Part shown: one piece after another, positions 1 to 9,031 of the stretch
Layout of the letters: each line of letters starts with the position of its first letter
Position numbering within the stretch: position 1 is the first letter of the stretch
NCBI GenBank assembly: GCA_018815765.1
Contig: JAHIWM010000168.1
Location: forward strand, 1-35,605
DNA from: Gammaproteobacteria bacterium
Lineage (GTDB): Bacteria > Pseudomonadota > Gammaproteobacteria > Enterobacterales > Alteromonadaceae
DNA: 35,605 nt
Reading direction: 5' to 3'
Notes under the pieces: generated by a model
What the model saw: only the letters and a program-made list of their open reading frames with translations
The model's database searches: none
What the model was told of the DNA's origin: nothing
Program-made: the position numbers and the translations under genes

Positions 1-564
1 ACTGACATAATTCACTTCAGCAAAAACTTTAGTGGCAGTGCCTAATAAACCAAAACTGCCATAAGCGTAGCCCATAGGGATCACAGCGGATAAATCCTGC
101 ACAGCGGTTTGACCCTGATTGGCCACAGAGATATCCCCATCTATGTATTTCGCCGTCACACCTAAATCCAGACTGACTAAATCATTGTCCAGAATTTCAT
201 AATAAAAGGTGGCATCAATATTAGATAAATCCAGATCCTGAGCCACAGTTGTACCTATAGCAAAAACCTGATCATCAAACTCAAAAGTCCGGTTTAAAGT
301 TGTGCTGCCATCTGAGCTTAAACTGTTGCGCTGTATTTTGATGTTTGGTAACAAAGGCAGCGGATGTTCAACTTTGATATAAAAACTGCTTTGGTTTTTA
401 TCATCAAAATTAAAACCCTGTTGATTGCCCGTCTGGCCAAAACCACCTTTGGCATCGGCAAAATGCAGATCAGCACCAAGGTATACACCACCAATGGTAT
501 CTGCCATTGCTGCGGGAACAGCCAACACCGCGACAGCGACCATACTTAATACAGACTTTTTCAT
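1..564 (-). CDS. TIGR04219-type outer membrane beta-barrel protein (3' end beyond window)
   Basis: The reading frame is open from ATG at 564 to the window edge (188 codons), so the C-terminus is missing. The N-terminus is a clear Sec signal peptide (MKKSVLSMVAVAVLAVPAAMA, with cleavage likely before DTIGGVYLGAD). The mature start, with its GGVYLGAD and GGFGQ glycine-rich strands followed by alternating polar/hydrophobic beta strands, resembles the small outer-membrane protein family TIGR04219. A strong AAGGA ribosome site sits inside the end of the upstream DUF2333 gene, and only 3 nt separate the two genes, so they are probably translationally coupled in one operon. The function of the family is not known to me. 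Identification is by pattern memory only. Confidence 0.7.
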   Translation of the reverse strand, partial: MKKSVLSMVAVAVLAVPAAMADTIGGVYLGADLHFADAKGGFGQTGNQQGFNFDDKNQSSFYIKVEHPLPLLPNIKIQRNSLSSDGSTTLNRTFEFDDQVFAIGTTVAQDLDLSNIDATFYYEILDNDLVSLDLGVTAKYIDGDISVANQGQTAVQDLSAVIPMGYAYGSFGLLGTATKVFAEVNYVS

Positions 565-567
565 GCT

Positions 568-1545
568 TTATCCTTGCGCTAATAATTCAGTTAAATCCAG
601 CAGAGCCGCATTGGCCCTGGAGATGTAATTCGCCATCACCAGACTGTGATTTGCCATAAAACCAAAACCCCGGCCATTCAGAATCATTGGACTCCAGACC
701 GGCTGTTGCGTCGCTTCCAGTTCGCGGACAATTTGCCTTAAGCTAATCATCGCGTTTTTGTTGGTCAGGACGTCGGCGAAGTCCAATTCTATAGCTTTTA
801 ATAAATGTAACAAAGCCCAGCAGGCGCCCCGCGCTTCATAAAACTCGTCGTCTATGCTCATCCAACTGGTTTTGATCCGGCTGGATTCCGCGGTCACGGT
901 AGATTGTCTGGCATTTTTATCACCGGCCAGATCAGTATTTAATCTGTCTTGGCCAACACTGACACTCAAACGCTGGCTATAGCTGCCAAGGCGTTTTTCC
1001 ACGTTTTTAAGCCAGTCACGCAGATTATCTGCTCTGGTGTAAAACTGGCTGTCGGTTTTTGCCGGGTCTAATAAAGCAGTACGGTACAAAGATAATTGAT
1101 GAATAGCCTGCTGATACTCAGCTTCGGCGGCAGGAACTGCCCAGCTGCGATGATCAATATTCAACATAGGCTGGGCCAGTTTTAAATATTGATTTTCAAT
1201 AGACTGTGACTGAGATCGGCTTAAATCCTTGCGCAGCGCCAGAGCTAAATCACGTGACATCTCCAAAGCGCCCAACTCCCATGCCGGCATATTGTCCAGC
1301 AAAGAAAAAGGTGGCATCACATCGTTACTGATAAAGCCTGCATTTTTAGTCAGCAGAGTTTCCAGTACACGAATCAGTGCGCTGGTGGTGGTGTATCCCA
1401 CAGTTTGCTGGTGCTCCGGGCTAAGTTCGGCCGATAAATCTTTTACATCAAACAGCTCTGGTTCACTGCTGGCCCACCAGGCTGTGCCGTACCCTAAAAT
1501 AAAAACGAACAGCACGGTTAAACTGACGATCCTGAATCTGTTCAT
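568..1545 (-). CDS. DUF2333 family membrane-anchored protein
   Basis: 325 residues. One N-terminal transmembrane segment (about residues 7-27) is followed by WWASSEPELFDV, typical of the DUF2333 family (single-pass, mostly periplasmic helical proteins of unknown role). The rest is helix-rich, and the C-terminal GRGFGFMANHSLVMANYISRA segment is the best-conserved looking part. AGGAGT lies 7 nt before the ATG. It lies between the copper chaperone gene (9 nt gap) and the outer-membrane protein gene (3 nt gap), so the three form an envelope operon. No enzymatic motif is visible. The family call is fairly secure; the function is unknown. Confidence 0.8.
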   Translation of the reverse strand: MNRFRIVSLTVLFVFILGYGTAWWASSEPELFDVKDLSAELSPEHQQTVGYTTTSALIRVLETLLTKNAGFISNDVMPPFSLLDNMPAWELGALEMSRDLALALRKDLSRSQSQSIENQYLKLAQPMLNIDHRSWAVPAAEAEYQQAIHQLSLYRTALLDPAKTDSQFYTRADNLRDWLKNVEKRLGSYSQRLSVSVGQDRLNTDLAGDKNARQSTVTAESSRIKTSWMSIDDEFYEARGACWALLHLLKAIELDFADVLTNKNAMISLRQIVRELEATQQPVWSPMILNGRGFGFMANHSLVMANYISRANAALLDLTELLAQG

Positions 1546-1554
1546 TTTTCACTC

Positions 1555-1980
1555 CTAGTGAGTTGGAATAGCGCTGACCGAAGCCTGAACTTCGATGGAT
1601 TGGCCGTCTTTAAAGGTTAAACGTAGCGGGATTTGCTGGCCTGTAGTGATGCTGGTTTTGGCATCAAACATCATCAGATGCAAACCACCGGGTTGAAAAT
1701 GCACCTGCTCACCGGCTGCCACCACCACAGACTGCACCTGTTCCATCTTCATCATGCCATCTTTATGACTGTGTTGATGCAGTTCAATAGAGCCAAACTG
1801 TGGGCTACTGGCCCCAATCAGCTCTGCTGCTACATTATTTTGATTACTGATACTGAAATAACCTGCGGTCATACTGCGACCCGGTAACATCTCCCGAACT
1901 GTGGCATCTGTAACCAGAACTTCGGCCAGAGTCACAGTGCTACTCAGACTCAATAATGCAGCAACTATCCACTTCTTCAT
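1555..1980 (-). CDS. PCu(A)C-type periplasmic copper chaperone
   Basis: 141 residues with a cleavable signal peptide (MKKWIVAALLSLSSTVTLA). The mature part has the PCu(A)C metal site: the cluster HQHSHKDGMMKM and, about 20 residues later, GGLHLMMF, matching the known H-x10-M-x21-H-x-M copper(I) ligand pattern with extra His/Met. Family members carry Cu(I) in the periplasm, often to the CuA centre of cytochrome oxidase. No senC/scoI gene lies beside it here; it is the first gene of the operon with DUF2333. A strong AAAAGGAG Shine-Dalgarno lies about 7 nt before ATG 1980. Confidence 0.85.
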   Translation of the reverse strand: MKKWIVAALLSLSSTVTLAEVLVTDATVREMLPGRSMTAGYFSISNQNNVAAELIGASSPQFGSIELHQHSHKDGMMKMEQVQSVVVAAGEQVHFQPGGLHLMMFDAKTSITTGQQIPLRLTFKDGQSIEVQASVSAIPTH

Positions 1981-2266
1981 TCAGCTTCTCCTTTTAAGAT
2001 CAGACCTTTATCTTACACGACTATTTTACACAACAGGGGATGGGCCAACAAACTTCACCGACGAAAAGCATTGACTTCTTTGGTAACAGCTTTTTCAGTA
2101 TGAAGCTTAACAAACTGGTGACAAAAACAGCAGCTGTACAATTATCTGTAAGCCCTACCCCCGATTTTATTGGGTTTTGCTTTTCAGAAAGTCTAGTTTT
2201 CAGACGTTTAGCGATTGTCAACCCAACAACCCCCTATAAATTTATACTTTTGTTTAAATAATAACC
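1981..2266. other. Intergenic region between divergent pcuAC and dusB
   Basis: There is no convincing gene here. The short open frames on both strands have no ribosome sites and no recognisable protein features. The region must hold the promoter of the copper-chaperone operon (minus) and upstream elements for dusB-fis. It is AT-rich near 2230-2265, which would suit Fis, IHF or UP-element binding, but I cannot define a site. Confidence 0.5.
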
Positions 2267-2304
2267 TTTGCATTGTTGGCAAAAATCCGTAAACTTAGCG
2301 CCCC
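2267..2304 (+). promoter_or_regulatory. Putative dusB-fis promoter with GC-rich discriminator
   Basis: TTTGCA (2267-2272), a 17-nt spacer and TAAACT (2290-2295) are followed by TAGCGCCCC. A GC-rich block directly after the -10 is the known hallmark of fis and stable-RNA promoters that are repressed by ppGpp/DksA. The predicted start near 2302 leaves a leader of under 20 nt before the TTG start of dusB. The match is by eye. Confidence 0.55.
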
Positions 2305-2318
2305 TTTAGGGTAGAGCC

Positions 2319-3305
2319 TTGGTTTTAGCGGTGCGCATAGGTCCATATCAATTAACGAACAACGTAATTTGCGCTCCTATGGCTGGAGTGACGGATTACA
2401 CTTTTCGTGAGCTTTGCCGTCGTTTTGGTGCAGGTTTAGCTGTATCAGAAATGATGTCGAGCAATCCTTTGGTCTGGCAAAGTGAAAAATCGCTAAATCG
2501 TATGACTCACCAAAATGAATCTGGTCTTCGATCGGTGCAAATTGCCGGTTCAGATCCAGATCAGATGGCTGAAGCTGCTGTGTTTAATGTTGAACATGGC
2601 GCCCAAATCATCGACATCAATATGGGATGTCCGGCTAAAAAGGTGAATAAAAAACTGGCGGGTTCGGCGCTGTTACAGTATCCGGATTTAGTCCAGCAGA
2701 TTATTCAGGCCGTAGTTCAGGCAGTAACAGTACCTGTGACCTTAAAAATCCGTACTGGCTGGGACCTTGACCATAAAAATGGCGTACAGATAGCGCAAAT
2801 TGCGCAGGACAACGGCATTGTGGCTTTAGCGGTTCATGGCCGCACTAAAGCTTGTATGTATAAAGGAGAGGCGGAGTACGACACTATCCGCGCTATTAAA
2901 CAAAATGTGTCTATCCCGGTGATTGCCAATGGCGATATCACCACGCCGGAAAAAGCCAGATTTGTATTGGACTATACCGGAGCAGATGCGGTCATGATTG
3001 GCCGGGCCGCTCAGGGCAGACCCTGGATTTTTCGTGAAGTGGTGCACTATCTGCAAACTGGTGAACATCTGGCTTCGCCTTCAACGGGCGACGTCAGGGA
3101 TATTTTGCTGGAGCATGTCCGTGGCTTACACCAGTTATATGGTGAAGTGCTTGGCCCACGTATTGCCCGCAAACATGTGGGTTGGTACCTGGCTGAGCAT
3201 GACAGCGAAGGCATGTTTCGCAGTGAATTTAATGGTATCGAACAAGCCCAACAGCAGTTGGATACCTTGAGTGTGTATTTCGAGCAATTACTAGCAGCAA
3301 CCTAA
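2319..3305 (+). CDS. dusB: tRNA-dihydrouridine synthase B
   Basis: 328 residues from TTG. An FMN TIM-barrel Dus enzyme that reduces uridine to dihydrouridine in tRNA D-loops. Visible signatures are the N-terminal APMAGVTDYTFR, catalytic Cys104 in NMGCPAKKVNKKL, and the flavin phosphate-binding GADAVMIGRAAQGRPW. The family usually starts MRIGxYQL, which would correspond to the GTG at 2331. TTG 2319 was kept because TAGGG lies 7 nt upstream of it while the GTG has no clear ribosome site. It is followed 18 nt later by fis, the standard gammaproteobacterial dusB-fis operon. Confidence 0.95.
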   Translation: MVLAVRIGPYQLTNNVICAPMAGVTDYTFRELCRRFGAGLAVSEMMSSNPLVWQSEKSLNRMTHQNESGLRSVQIAGSDPDQMAEAAVFNVEHGAQIIDINMGCPAKKVNKKLAGSALLQYPDLVQQIIQAVVQAVTVPVTLKIRTGWDLDHKNGVQIAQIAQDNGIVALAVHGRTKACMYKGEAEYDTIRAIKQNVSIPVIANGDITTPEKARFVLDYTGADAVMIGRAAQGRPWIFREVVHYLQTGEHLASPSTGDVRDILLEHVRGLHQLYGEVLGPRIARKHVGWYLAEHDSEGMFRSEFNGIEQAQQQLDTLSVYFEQLLAAT

Positions 3306-3323
3306 CGTAAAAGAGAATAGGCA

Positions 3324-3614
3324 ATGTTTAATCAAAACGTGACTTCGCCATTTATCACCAACGCCCATGTTCAAACGCAAGAAAAACCGCAGCCTTTAAG
3401 CAACGCGGTACAAAAAGCGGTGGCGAACTACTTACAACAACTGAACGGTCAGGACGTAAACGACCTGTACGAATTAGTGTTGTCCGAATTAGAAAAGCCG
3501 TTATTAGAAGAAGTGATGAAATACACTCGCGGCAACCAGACCCGCGCTGCCAACCTGATGGGCATCAACCGCGGTACTCTGCGTAAGAAGCTGAAACAAT
3601 ACGGCATGAGTTAA
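3324..3614 (+). CDS. fis: DNA-binding protein Fis
   Basis: 96 residues (E. coli Fis has 98). The C-terminal helix-turn-helix [19 protein letters not shown] is diagnostic, and the preceding helices ([19 protein letters not shown]) form the dimer core. Fis is the abundant growth-phase nucleoid protein that activates rRNA promoters and organises DNA. It is translated from the dusB transcript; AGAGAATAGG precedes the ATG. The gene ends just before a strong terminator at 3642. Confidence 0.97.
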   Translation: MFNQNVTSPFITNAHVQTQEKPQPLSNAVQKAVANYLQQLNGQDVNDLYELVLSELEKPLLEEVMKYTRGNQTRAANLMGINRGTLRKKLKQYGMS

Positions 3615-3641
3615 TGCCCCCGCGGGAGGAGTCCCGCAATG

Positions 3642-3667
3642 AAAAGCACCCTAGGGTGCTTTTTTCT
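3642..3667 (+). terminator. Rho-independent terminator of dusB-fis
   Basis: AAAAGCACCC and GGGTGCTTTT form a 10-bp stem around a central TA, followed by TTTTTTC. It begins 28 nt after the fis stop. Confidence 0.85.
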
Positions 3668-3681
3668 TTTCCGCGTCGCTC

Positions 3682-3714
3682 TTGACGCTGCAGCGTTGTT
3701 GGCTGCAACGTCAA
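3682..3714. repeat. 13-bp imperfect inverted repeat upstream of purH
   Basis: TTGACGCTGCAGC (3682-3694) pairs with GCTGCAACGTCAA (3702-3714) with one mismatch and a 7-nt loop. It has no T-run, so it is not a standard terminator. A related sequence is present at 18034-18061. It may be a small dispersed repeat or a regulatory hairpin in the region ahead of purH. The rest of 3715-3884 holds the purH promoter region; I see no convincing PurR box. Confidence 0.5.
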
Positions 3715-3884
3715 TATCTTAGCGGATATGCTTTAAAGAATACGTTGAATAAATAAGGGATTTCACCAGTTGATCCCGGCGATACACCAAAGCCATTTTT
3801 TCTCTATGCTTATGTCCTGGCTTATGTGTTATCCAAAAAAAACAATGCTGGTCCGAATTAACCATTACAGCGGAGAATGATCCA

Positions 3885-5471
3885 ATGAACGCAGCTCGTC
3901 CAATCCGTCGCGCCTTATTAAGCGTGTCAGACAAAACCGGTATAGTTGAATTTGCCCGTGCTTTAGCCGCCCAGGGTGTGGAACTGTTATCCACAGGTGG
4001 CACAGCCAAGTTATTGGCAGAACAAGGCATAGCTGTCACTGAAGTGTCCGATTACACAGGTCACCCGGAAATTATGGACGGCCGCGTCAAAACGCTGCAT
4101 CCAAAAGTGCATGGTGGCATTCTGGCCCGCCGTGGTATGGATGAAGCTGTAATGGCAACAAACAACATCAAGCCTATCGATTTAGTGGTAGTGAACCTGT
4201 ATCCATTCGCCAACACAGTGGCCAAAGCAGGTTGCACTTTAGAAGACGCCATCGAGAATATCGATATCGGCGGCCCGACTATGGTGCGCGCTGCAGCAAA
4301 AAACCATAACGATGTCACTATTGTGGTCAACGCTGCAGATTACGACAAAGTATTGGCAGAGATGGCTGCGAACGCCGGTTCTACCACTCATGCTACTCGT
4401 TTTAGTTTAGCCATCAGTGCTTTTGAGCATACAGCTCAGTACGACGGTATGATTGCCAACTACTTCGGCACTATGTTGTCCGCTTACGGTGATGAAGAGG
4501 CTAAAGCAAGCAAATTCCCACGTACGTTTAACGCTCAGTTTGTGAAAAAACAAGACTTACGTTACGGCGAAAACAGCCACCAGAGCGCGGCTTTTTATGT
4601 GGAAAACAGTATTCAGGAAGCATCAATCGCCAGCGCTACTCAGCTGCAGGGCAAAGAGCTGTCGTACAACAATATCGCTGATACAGACGCCGCTTTAGAG
4701 TGTGTAAAAGAATTCGACGAACCAGCTTGCGTCATCGTTAAACACGCTAACCCTTGCGGTGTAGCTATTGGCGAGAACATTCTGGCTGCTTATGAGCGCG
4801 CTTATAAAACAGACCCTACTTCTGCTTTTGGTGGCATTATCGCGTTTAACCGCGAATTAGATGCTAAAACTGCTGAAGCTATTGTCAGCCGTCAGTTTGT
4901 TGAAGTCATTATCGCGCCAAGCGCTACAGCTCAAGCAGCAGCTGTGGTGTCTGCTAAACCCAACGTACGTTTACTGGTCTGTGGCGAATGGGAAAGCAAA
5001 ACCACAGGTTTTGATATCAAACGTGTTAACGGTGGCGTGTTGGTACAAGACCGCGACCAGAAAATGGTTGGTCTGGATGACTTAAAAGTCGTGTCCAAAC
5101 GCCAGCCTACTGCAGATGAATTACGTGACTTATTGTTCTGCTGGAAAGTGGCTAAATATGTGAAATCTAACGCCATTGTTTATGCCAACGACAGCATGAC
5201 TATTGGGGTGGGTGCAGGCCAGATGAGCCGCGTCTACAGCGCTAAAATCGCTGGTATCAAGGCGGCTGACGAGAATCTGGAAGTCAAAGGTTCAGTCATG
5301 GCATCAGATGCGTTTTTCCCGTTCCGCGATGGTATTGATGCCGCAGCTGCTGCTGGTATCAAAGCTGTGATCCAGCCAGGTGGCTCTATGCGTGATGCAG
5401 AAGTGATAGCTGCTGCAGACGAGCACGGCATGACCATGATCTTCACTGGCGTGCGTCATTTCCGCCATTAA
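3885..5471 (+). CDS. purH: Bifunctional AICAR transformylase/IMP cyclohydrolase
   Basis: 528 residues, essentially the E. coli length (529). The N-terminal MGS-like IMP cyclohydrolase domain (to about residue 200) shows [12 protein letters not shown] and [15 protein letters not shown]. The AICAR formyltransferase domain follows, with [11 protein letters not shown] and the C-terminal [18 protein letters not shown]. It catalyses the last two steps of de novo IMP synthesis in the cytoplasm. GGAG lies 9 nt before the ATG. purD, which often follows purH, is absent here: a long hairpin and a convergent operon come next. Confidence 0.97.
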   Translation: MNAARPIRRALLSVSDKTGIVEFARALAAQGVELLSTGGTAKLLAEQGIAVTEVSDYTGHPEIMDGRVKTLHPKVHGGILARRGMDEAVMATNNIKPIDLVVVNLYPFANTVAKAGCTLEDAIENIDIGGPTMVRAAAKNHNDVTIVVNAADYDKVLAEMAANAGSTTHATRFSLAISAFEHTAQYDGMIANYFGTMLSAYGDEEAKASKFPRTFNAQFVKKQDLRYGENSHQSAAFYVENSIQEASIASATQLQGKELSYNNIADTDAALECVKEFDEPACVIVKHANPCGVAIGENILAAYERAYKTDPTSAFGGIIAFNRELDAKTAEAIVSRQFVEVIIAPSATAQAAAVVSAKPNVRLLVCGEWESKTTGFDIKRVNGGVLVQDRDQKMVGLDDLKVVSKRQPTADELRDLLFCWKVAKYVKSNAIVYANDSMTIGVGAGQMSRVYSAKIAGIKAADENLEVKGSVMASDAFFPFRDGIDAAAAAGIKAVIQPGGSMRDAEVIAAADEHGMTMIFTGVRHFRH

Positions 5472-5477
5472 AACCTA

Positions 5478-5537
5478 AAAATGGGGTCAGATCACATTGT
5501 TAATTATTCTGTTAACAATGTGATCTGACCCCATTTT
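5478..5537. repeat. Perfect 26-bp inverted repeat (GGGTCAGA hairpin family)
   Basis: Arms 5478-5503 and 5512-5537 are perfect reverse complements with an 8-nt loop. The outer part reads AAAATGGGGTCAGA. It starts 6 nt after the purH stop and ends 1 nt from the stop of the convergent beta-helix gene, and the flanking A/T tracts suit a bidirectional terminator. The GGGTCAGA/TCTGACCC outer arms recur at 20889 and 27470 with different inner arms. Confidence 0.8.
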
Positions 5538-5538
5538 G

Positions 5539-7032
5539 TTAGTTTTTCACTGACAGCATATATTCCGCGACCGCCTTACGCGTTTCAGCATCCAGATAAT
5601 CCTGTTTTGGCATAGCCGGATAGTCTTCGCGTTTTTTAATAGGGTTAGCGATGTAGTCAGCTAAAGCTTTAGGGTCGTCCATATACAAGGACTGGATCAC
5701 TTGTACTGGCGGGCCAATCAGGCGACCTGTATAGGCGTGACAGCCTGTGCAAATCCCCAGATAGGCATATTTACCTTTGTCTTCAACAGCAACTGAACGG
5801 GGTGCTGCCGGTTCATCCAGCAAGTAGTTCACTATGGTATCTGTATTGCTGAAACCACAAGCAGGCCAATCACCCACTCCAGCGCTGATATACTGCTGCG
5901 GGTTATTGATACAACTGTTATTGCTCCCCCCCACCCGCAGTATGTCCGGATTACCTTGTTTCAGTTCAGTGGTCAGCAGCACTTTAGCTTCGGTAATAGT
6001 GTCGTAGCCATTGTTATACATCAGATTATTTAAAATCATGATCTGATCCGGTGTCGGATCCGACTCTGGATCAAGCGTGGTATTAGGCGCATTCTGGTGG
6101 TCAGTAATAATGATGCCGGCCGTTTTATTACCCAGGATCAGGTTGTCTTCAATAATCACCTTGTCGGCGGCCATAATCAGAATACCGGTACCAGCCGGAA
6201 TACCTGCCACCATAGAACCTTCAGCACCAAAGTTTTTGGTGTTGTTATTGCTGATCCAGTTATTGCGGATAATCACATCTACAGTGTCTTTAATTGGCAG
6301 GCCTGGCGTGACAAAAGCTAAAATGCCGCCTGTGTTGTTATGCACAAAGTTATTTTCCACTATGGCATGGCGGCTATTTTCAATTTCAATACCGGCCACA
6401 CTGTCGAATACTTCATTGTTGGCCACATGAATATGATCGCTCATACCCACATATATCGCGGCATCTTCAATACCGGACACCACGTTATGTTCGACAATGC
6501 CGTTTTCGCCCAACTGCGGGAAAATGCCATAAACCCCGGTATCTTCGATAATGTTATTGCGGATTTCGAAGTTATTACCGGCCTGGCCCATAATGCCGTT
6601 GCCTTTGTATTTAGTGATCAAAAAATTCTCAATCACTATGTTATTGCCCGAATACAAAATGGCGTCGTTTAAATGACCATCACCAAATAAACGTGGTCGT
6701 TTACCTTCGACGATCACACCACTTAAACGGATATTATCTTTGTCGATATAGACAGTTTCAGTGTAATTGCCGGGCCAGACCTGGATCACATCACCCGGCT
6801 GGGCGGCTTTGACTGCATCCATAATCAACTGACCGTCTTTGACCGCATGTACTGTGCCTGTTGGCATGCTATTGAGTACTGATTTTTTGCCGTTGCCGCT
6901 GGCCGATGTACTGCCGCTATAGCTGACTTCTGCTGTATACACAGGAGCAACAGTGGCTGTGGATGTCAGGTAATAGCCAGCAAAATATGCCAGCGGAACC
7001 AAAGCTATTAAGGTGAGCGTACTTTTATTCAT
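5539..7032 (-). CDS. Parallel beta-helix protein with C-terminal cytochrome c domain
   Basis: 497 residues. An N-terminal hydrophobic segment (about 5-25) is a signal peptide or anchor. Residues about 60-400 form a right-handed beta-helix with many turns of the N-N-x-I/V type (NNIVIENFLI, NNFEIRNNII, DHIHVANNEV, HAIVENNFVHNN), like the carbohydrate-binding/surface-hydrolase family TIGR03805. A mono-haem class I cytochrome c domain follows, with CTGCH at 428-432 and a likely Met ligand in YPAMPKQ (about 474). Its ATG overlaps the upstream dihaem gene by 4 nt (ATGA). The beta-helix may bind a polymer or partner while the haem passes electrons; this is inference. The domain fusion is the notable feature. 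Confidence 0.8.
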   Translation of the reverse strand: MNKSTLTLIALVPLAYFAGYYLTSTATVAPVYTAEVSYSGSTSASGNGKKSVLNSMPTGTVHAVKDGQLIMDAVKAAQPGDVIQVWPGNYTETVYIDKDNIRLSGVIVEGKRPRLFGDGHLNDAILYSGNNIVIENFLITKYKGNGIMGQAGNNFEIRNNIIEDTGVYGIFPQLGENGIVEHNVVSGIEDAAIYVGMSDHIHVANNEVFDSVAGIEIENSRHAIVENNFVHNNTGGILAFVTPGLPIKDTVDVIIRNNWISNNNTKNFGAEGSMVAGIPAGTGILIMAADKVIIEDNLILGNKTAGIIITDHQNAPNTTLDPESDPTPDQIMILNNLMYNNGYDTITEAKVLLTTELKQGNPDILRVGGSNNSCINNPQQYISAGVGDWPACGFSNTDTIVNYLLDEPAAPRSVAVEDKGKYAYLGICTGCHAYTGRLIGPPVQVIQSLYMDDPKALADYIANPIKKREDYPAMPKQDYLDAETRKAVAEYMLSVKN

Positions 7033-8186
7033 TCTGTGCTTCCTTTGTGATCGTGTGGAGTCGTCAGTTCTGCCGGTAAAGGCAAACCTGAGGGTAATTG
7101 CGCAGGTACAACAGGCATCAGGCTTTCATCGGTCAGGGTATTCAGAAAAACCGCCAGTTGCTGAATTTCTTCCGGGCTGAGTTTGGGTTCCCAAATATGC
7201 CAGTGCAGCAGCAGCTTTTCGCCTTTAGGCACTGCATGGCCACGGCCTTTGCTGTAAAACTCTGCAGCTTCTTCCAGCGTCGCGAAACGGCCTGAGTGCA
7301 TATAAGGTGCAGTGCGGCCTACATTGCGCAAACTTGGCACCTTAAAACCACCTCTTAATTTGCTGAGTTCAGGGCTATTACCTGCGCCCGGGTCAAAGGT
7401 CATACCTTCAGGTTCTGGCGTGCCAATCACAGCAAGCTGCTGATTGGTAAAAAGTGGCGGGGTATGACACTCAGCGCAGCGGGCGACAAAAGAGCGAAAT
7501 ACATTTAAGCCTTTAATTTCCTGATCATTCAGCGCCTGCTGGTAGCCATGAGCGTAGTGATCGTATTTGCTGTTCAGTGAAATTAACGAACTCTGAAAAG
7601 CTGCCAGCGCTGTAGCTACCTGACTCAGATCCAGCTCTGTACTTAAAGGAAAAGCCTGACGGAATAACTCTGGATACAAGGCGCTACTGGCTAAATCAGC
7701 CAGCACTTGCTCTGCTGTATTGGCCATTTCATGAGGCGCAAATAGCGGGATCAAGGCCTGTTGCTCCAGCGAATCGGCACGGCCATCCCAAAATAGCTTT
7801 TTCAGGAAACCGACATTCCACAACCCCGGCGCACTGCGGGTGCCTATGTCGCCATTACTTCCAGTGCTGAGTGCTTTGCCATCACTAAAGCCATGGCTTG
7901 GCTGATGGCAACTGGCACAGGCTTGTTTGTGATTGGCAGATAACAAAGGATCAAAAAACAGATAACGGCCTAAATCAATTTGTTGTGGGCTGAAGCCATC
8001 TCTGCCTTTGGGTAAGGCGGTTTTTGTACCGCCAACCCCTTTGTTATGCAATGAATCGTAGTGATCATAACGGGTCACCAACAGACACTGGTTCTGTGGC
8101 GTTAGCTCAAAACTGGGGGGACACTGGCTGTTCAGGCTAATGACAGCTGTGTTCAGCGCTAAAGCGGCCGCAAGACTAAGCATCAT
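7029..8186 (-). CDS. Dihaem cytochrome c peroxidase/MauG-like protein
   Basis: 385 residues with two c-type haem sites, CASCH (90-94) and CAECH (237-241), and the family segments GRYLFFDPLLS, LWNVGFLKKLFWDGRADSLEQQ, KVPSLRNVGRTAPYMHSGRF and TLEEAAEFY. This is the bacterial CCP/MauG superfamily: periplasmic enzymes that reduce peroxide or oxidise a protein or organic substrate. The short N-terminal hydrophobic stretch (MMLSLAAALALNTAVISLNS) suggests export. It is the middle gene of a three-gene operon with 4-nt overlaps on both sides, so the c4-like cytochrome upstream and the beta-helix cytochrome downstream are likely electron partners. Peroxidase versus MauG-like oxidase cannot be decided here. 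Confidence 0.85.
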   Translation of the reverse strand: MMLSLAAALALNTAVISLNSQCPPSFELTPQNQCLLVTRYDHYDSLHNKGVGGTKTALPKGRDGFSPQQIDLGRYLFFDPLLSANHKQACASCHQPSHGFSDGKALSTGSNGDIGTRSAPGLWNVGFLKKLFWDGRADSLEQQALIPLFAPHEMANTAEQVLADLASSALYPELFRQAFPLSTELDLSQVATALAAFQSSLISLNSKYDHYAHGYQQALNDQEIKGLNVFRSFVARCAECHTPPLFTNQQLAVIGTPEPEGMTFDPGAGNSPELSKLRGGFKVPSLRNVGRTAPYMHSGRFATLEEAAEFYSKGRGHAVPKGEKLLLHWHIWEPKLSPEEIQQLAVFLNTLTDESLMPVVPAQLPSGLPLPAELTTPHDHKGSTE

Positions 8187-8791
8187 GGTAAACCCGCCCC
8201 AATGTAAGCCACCACAGCCTGCCTGTCCGCTTCGGTCAAAGTACGGCTCATCATTGCCATTTGTCGGCCCGGTTTATCAGTCGCACTGCTGCCGCGAACT
8301 CCGCTTTGAAAATGCTGCAACTGCAGCAACAGGTAATCCCGGCTTAACAGTTGTAAGGCTGGCGCTTTTAACTCAAGGTTGCCCTGCGCTTTATTGCCAT
8401 GGCAGGCACCACAAGAACCGATATAAATCCGCCGACCTTTGTCGAGCAGCGCCGCATCTGTCTGCTGTAGACTGGGTGCAACCACAGGTAAAGCACTGAA
8501 ATAGGTTGATAACTGATCGATATCCTCAGCACTGAGTGGCTTCGCCATAGCAGCCATCACCTGCCCCATGCTGTCCTCTGCTACAGCGCCACGTTCAGCA
8601 CTCTGAAACTGCTGCAGCTGCTTTTTCAGATACTGCTGTTGCTGTCCGGCCAAAGCCGGAGCTTTGCTCGCAAGCTGATTCTCAGCAGCATGGCAGGCAT
8701 TACAACTGTCGACTTTTTCCGGGGCAGCCGCTTGAGTTGCTGCGGCATACAGCGCGGTCACCAGGATTACTAAAGGATAATTCCAAAACAT
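8183..8791 (-). CDS. Dihaem cytochrome c4-like protein
   Basis: 202 residues with signal peptide (MFWNYPLVILVTALYAAATQA). Two tandem class I cytochrome c domains are visible: CNACH (30-34) with distal Met in MAAMAKPLS, and CGACH (127-131) with Met in MAMMSRTLT. The repeated LQQFQSAERG and LQHFQSGVRG segments are typical of cytochrome c4. It is a soluble or loosely bound periplasmic electron carrier and the first gene of the operon with the dihaem peroxidase-like and beta-helix cytochromes; its stop overlaps the next start by 4 nt. No strong ribosome site precedes the ATG. Confidence 0.88.
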   Translation of the reverse strand: MFWNYPLVILVTALYAAATQAAAPEKVDSCNACHAAENQLASKAPALAGQQQQYLKKQLQQFQSAERGAVAEDSMGQVMAAMAKPLSAEDIDQLSTYFSALPVVAPSLQQTDAALLDKGRRIYIGSCGACHGNKAQGNLELKAPALQLLSRDYLLLQLQHFQSGVRGSSATDKPGRQMAMMSRTLTEADRQAVVAYIGAGLP

Positions 8792-9031
8792 AACAGGGCC
8801 ATTTTTTTGTAATAAGCAAGCGCTCGTGTTGGCCCTAAGAGTGCGTTTTCACAGGCCAGGGTTCAAACCTAAAAGTGTACAAAATTGTCCAGTTCGCTTT
8901 ATTTAGTGCAAAGCGCAGTTACTATCGAATGCAGCGAGATCCGTCTTTGAGCTGCTGTTGTTGTGTATGCAGATACATCAAAGCCCGATCCCGACCACAC
9001 AGAAAAAAAACAAAAAAACAGGGAGACTGTT
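8792..9031. other. Divergent regulatory region between cytochrome operon and TonB receptor
   Basis: 240 nt without a gene. It must carry promoters for both directions. I note AGGGCCA (8795-8801) and TGGCCCT (8830-8836) as a spaced 7-bp dyad just upstream of the cytochrome ATG. It is a plausible operator for the response regulator encoded at 12060, but this is only inference. Confidence 0.35.

Noticed and set aside
2021-2261. Short overlapping open frames on both strands upstream of dusB
   Set aside because: No ribosome sites, no protein-like composition, and they overlap the promoter region.
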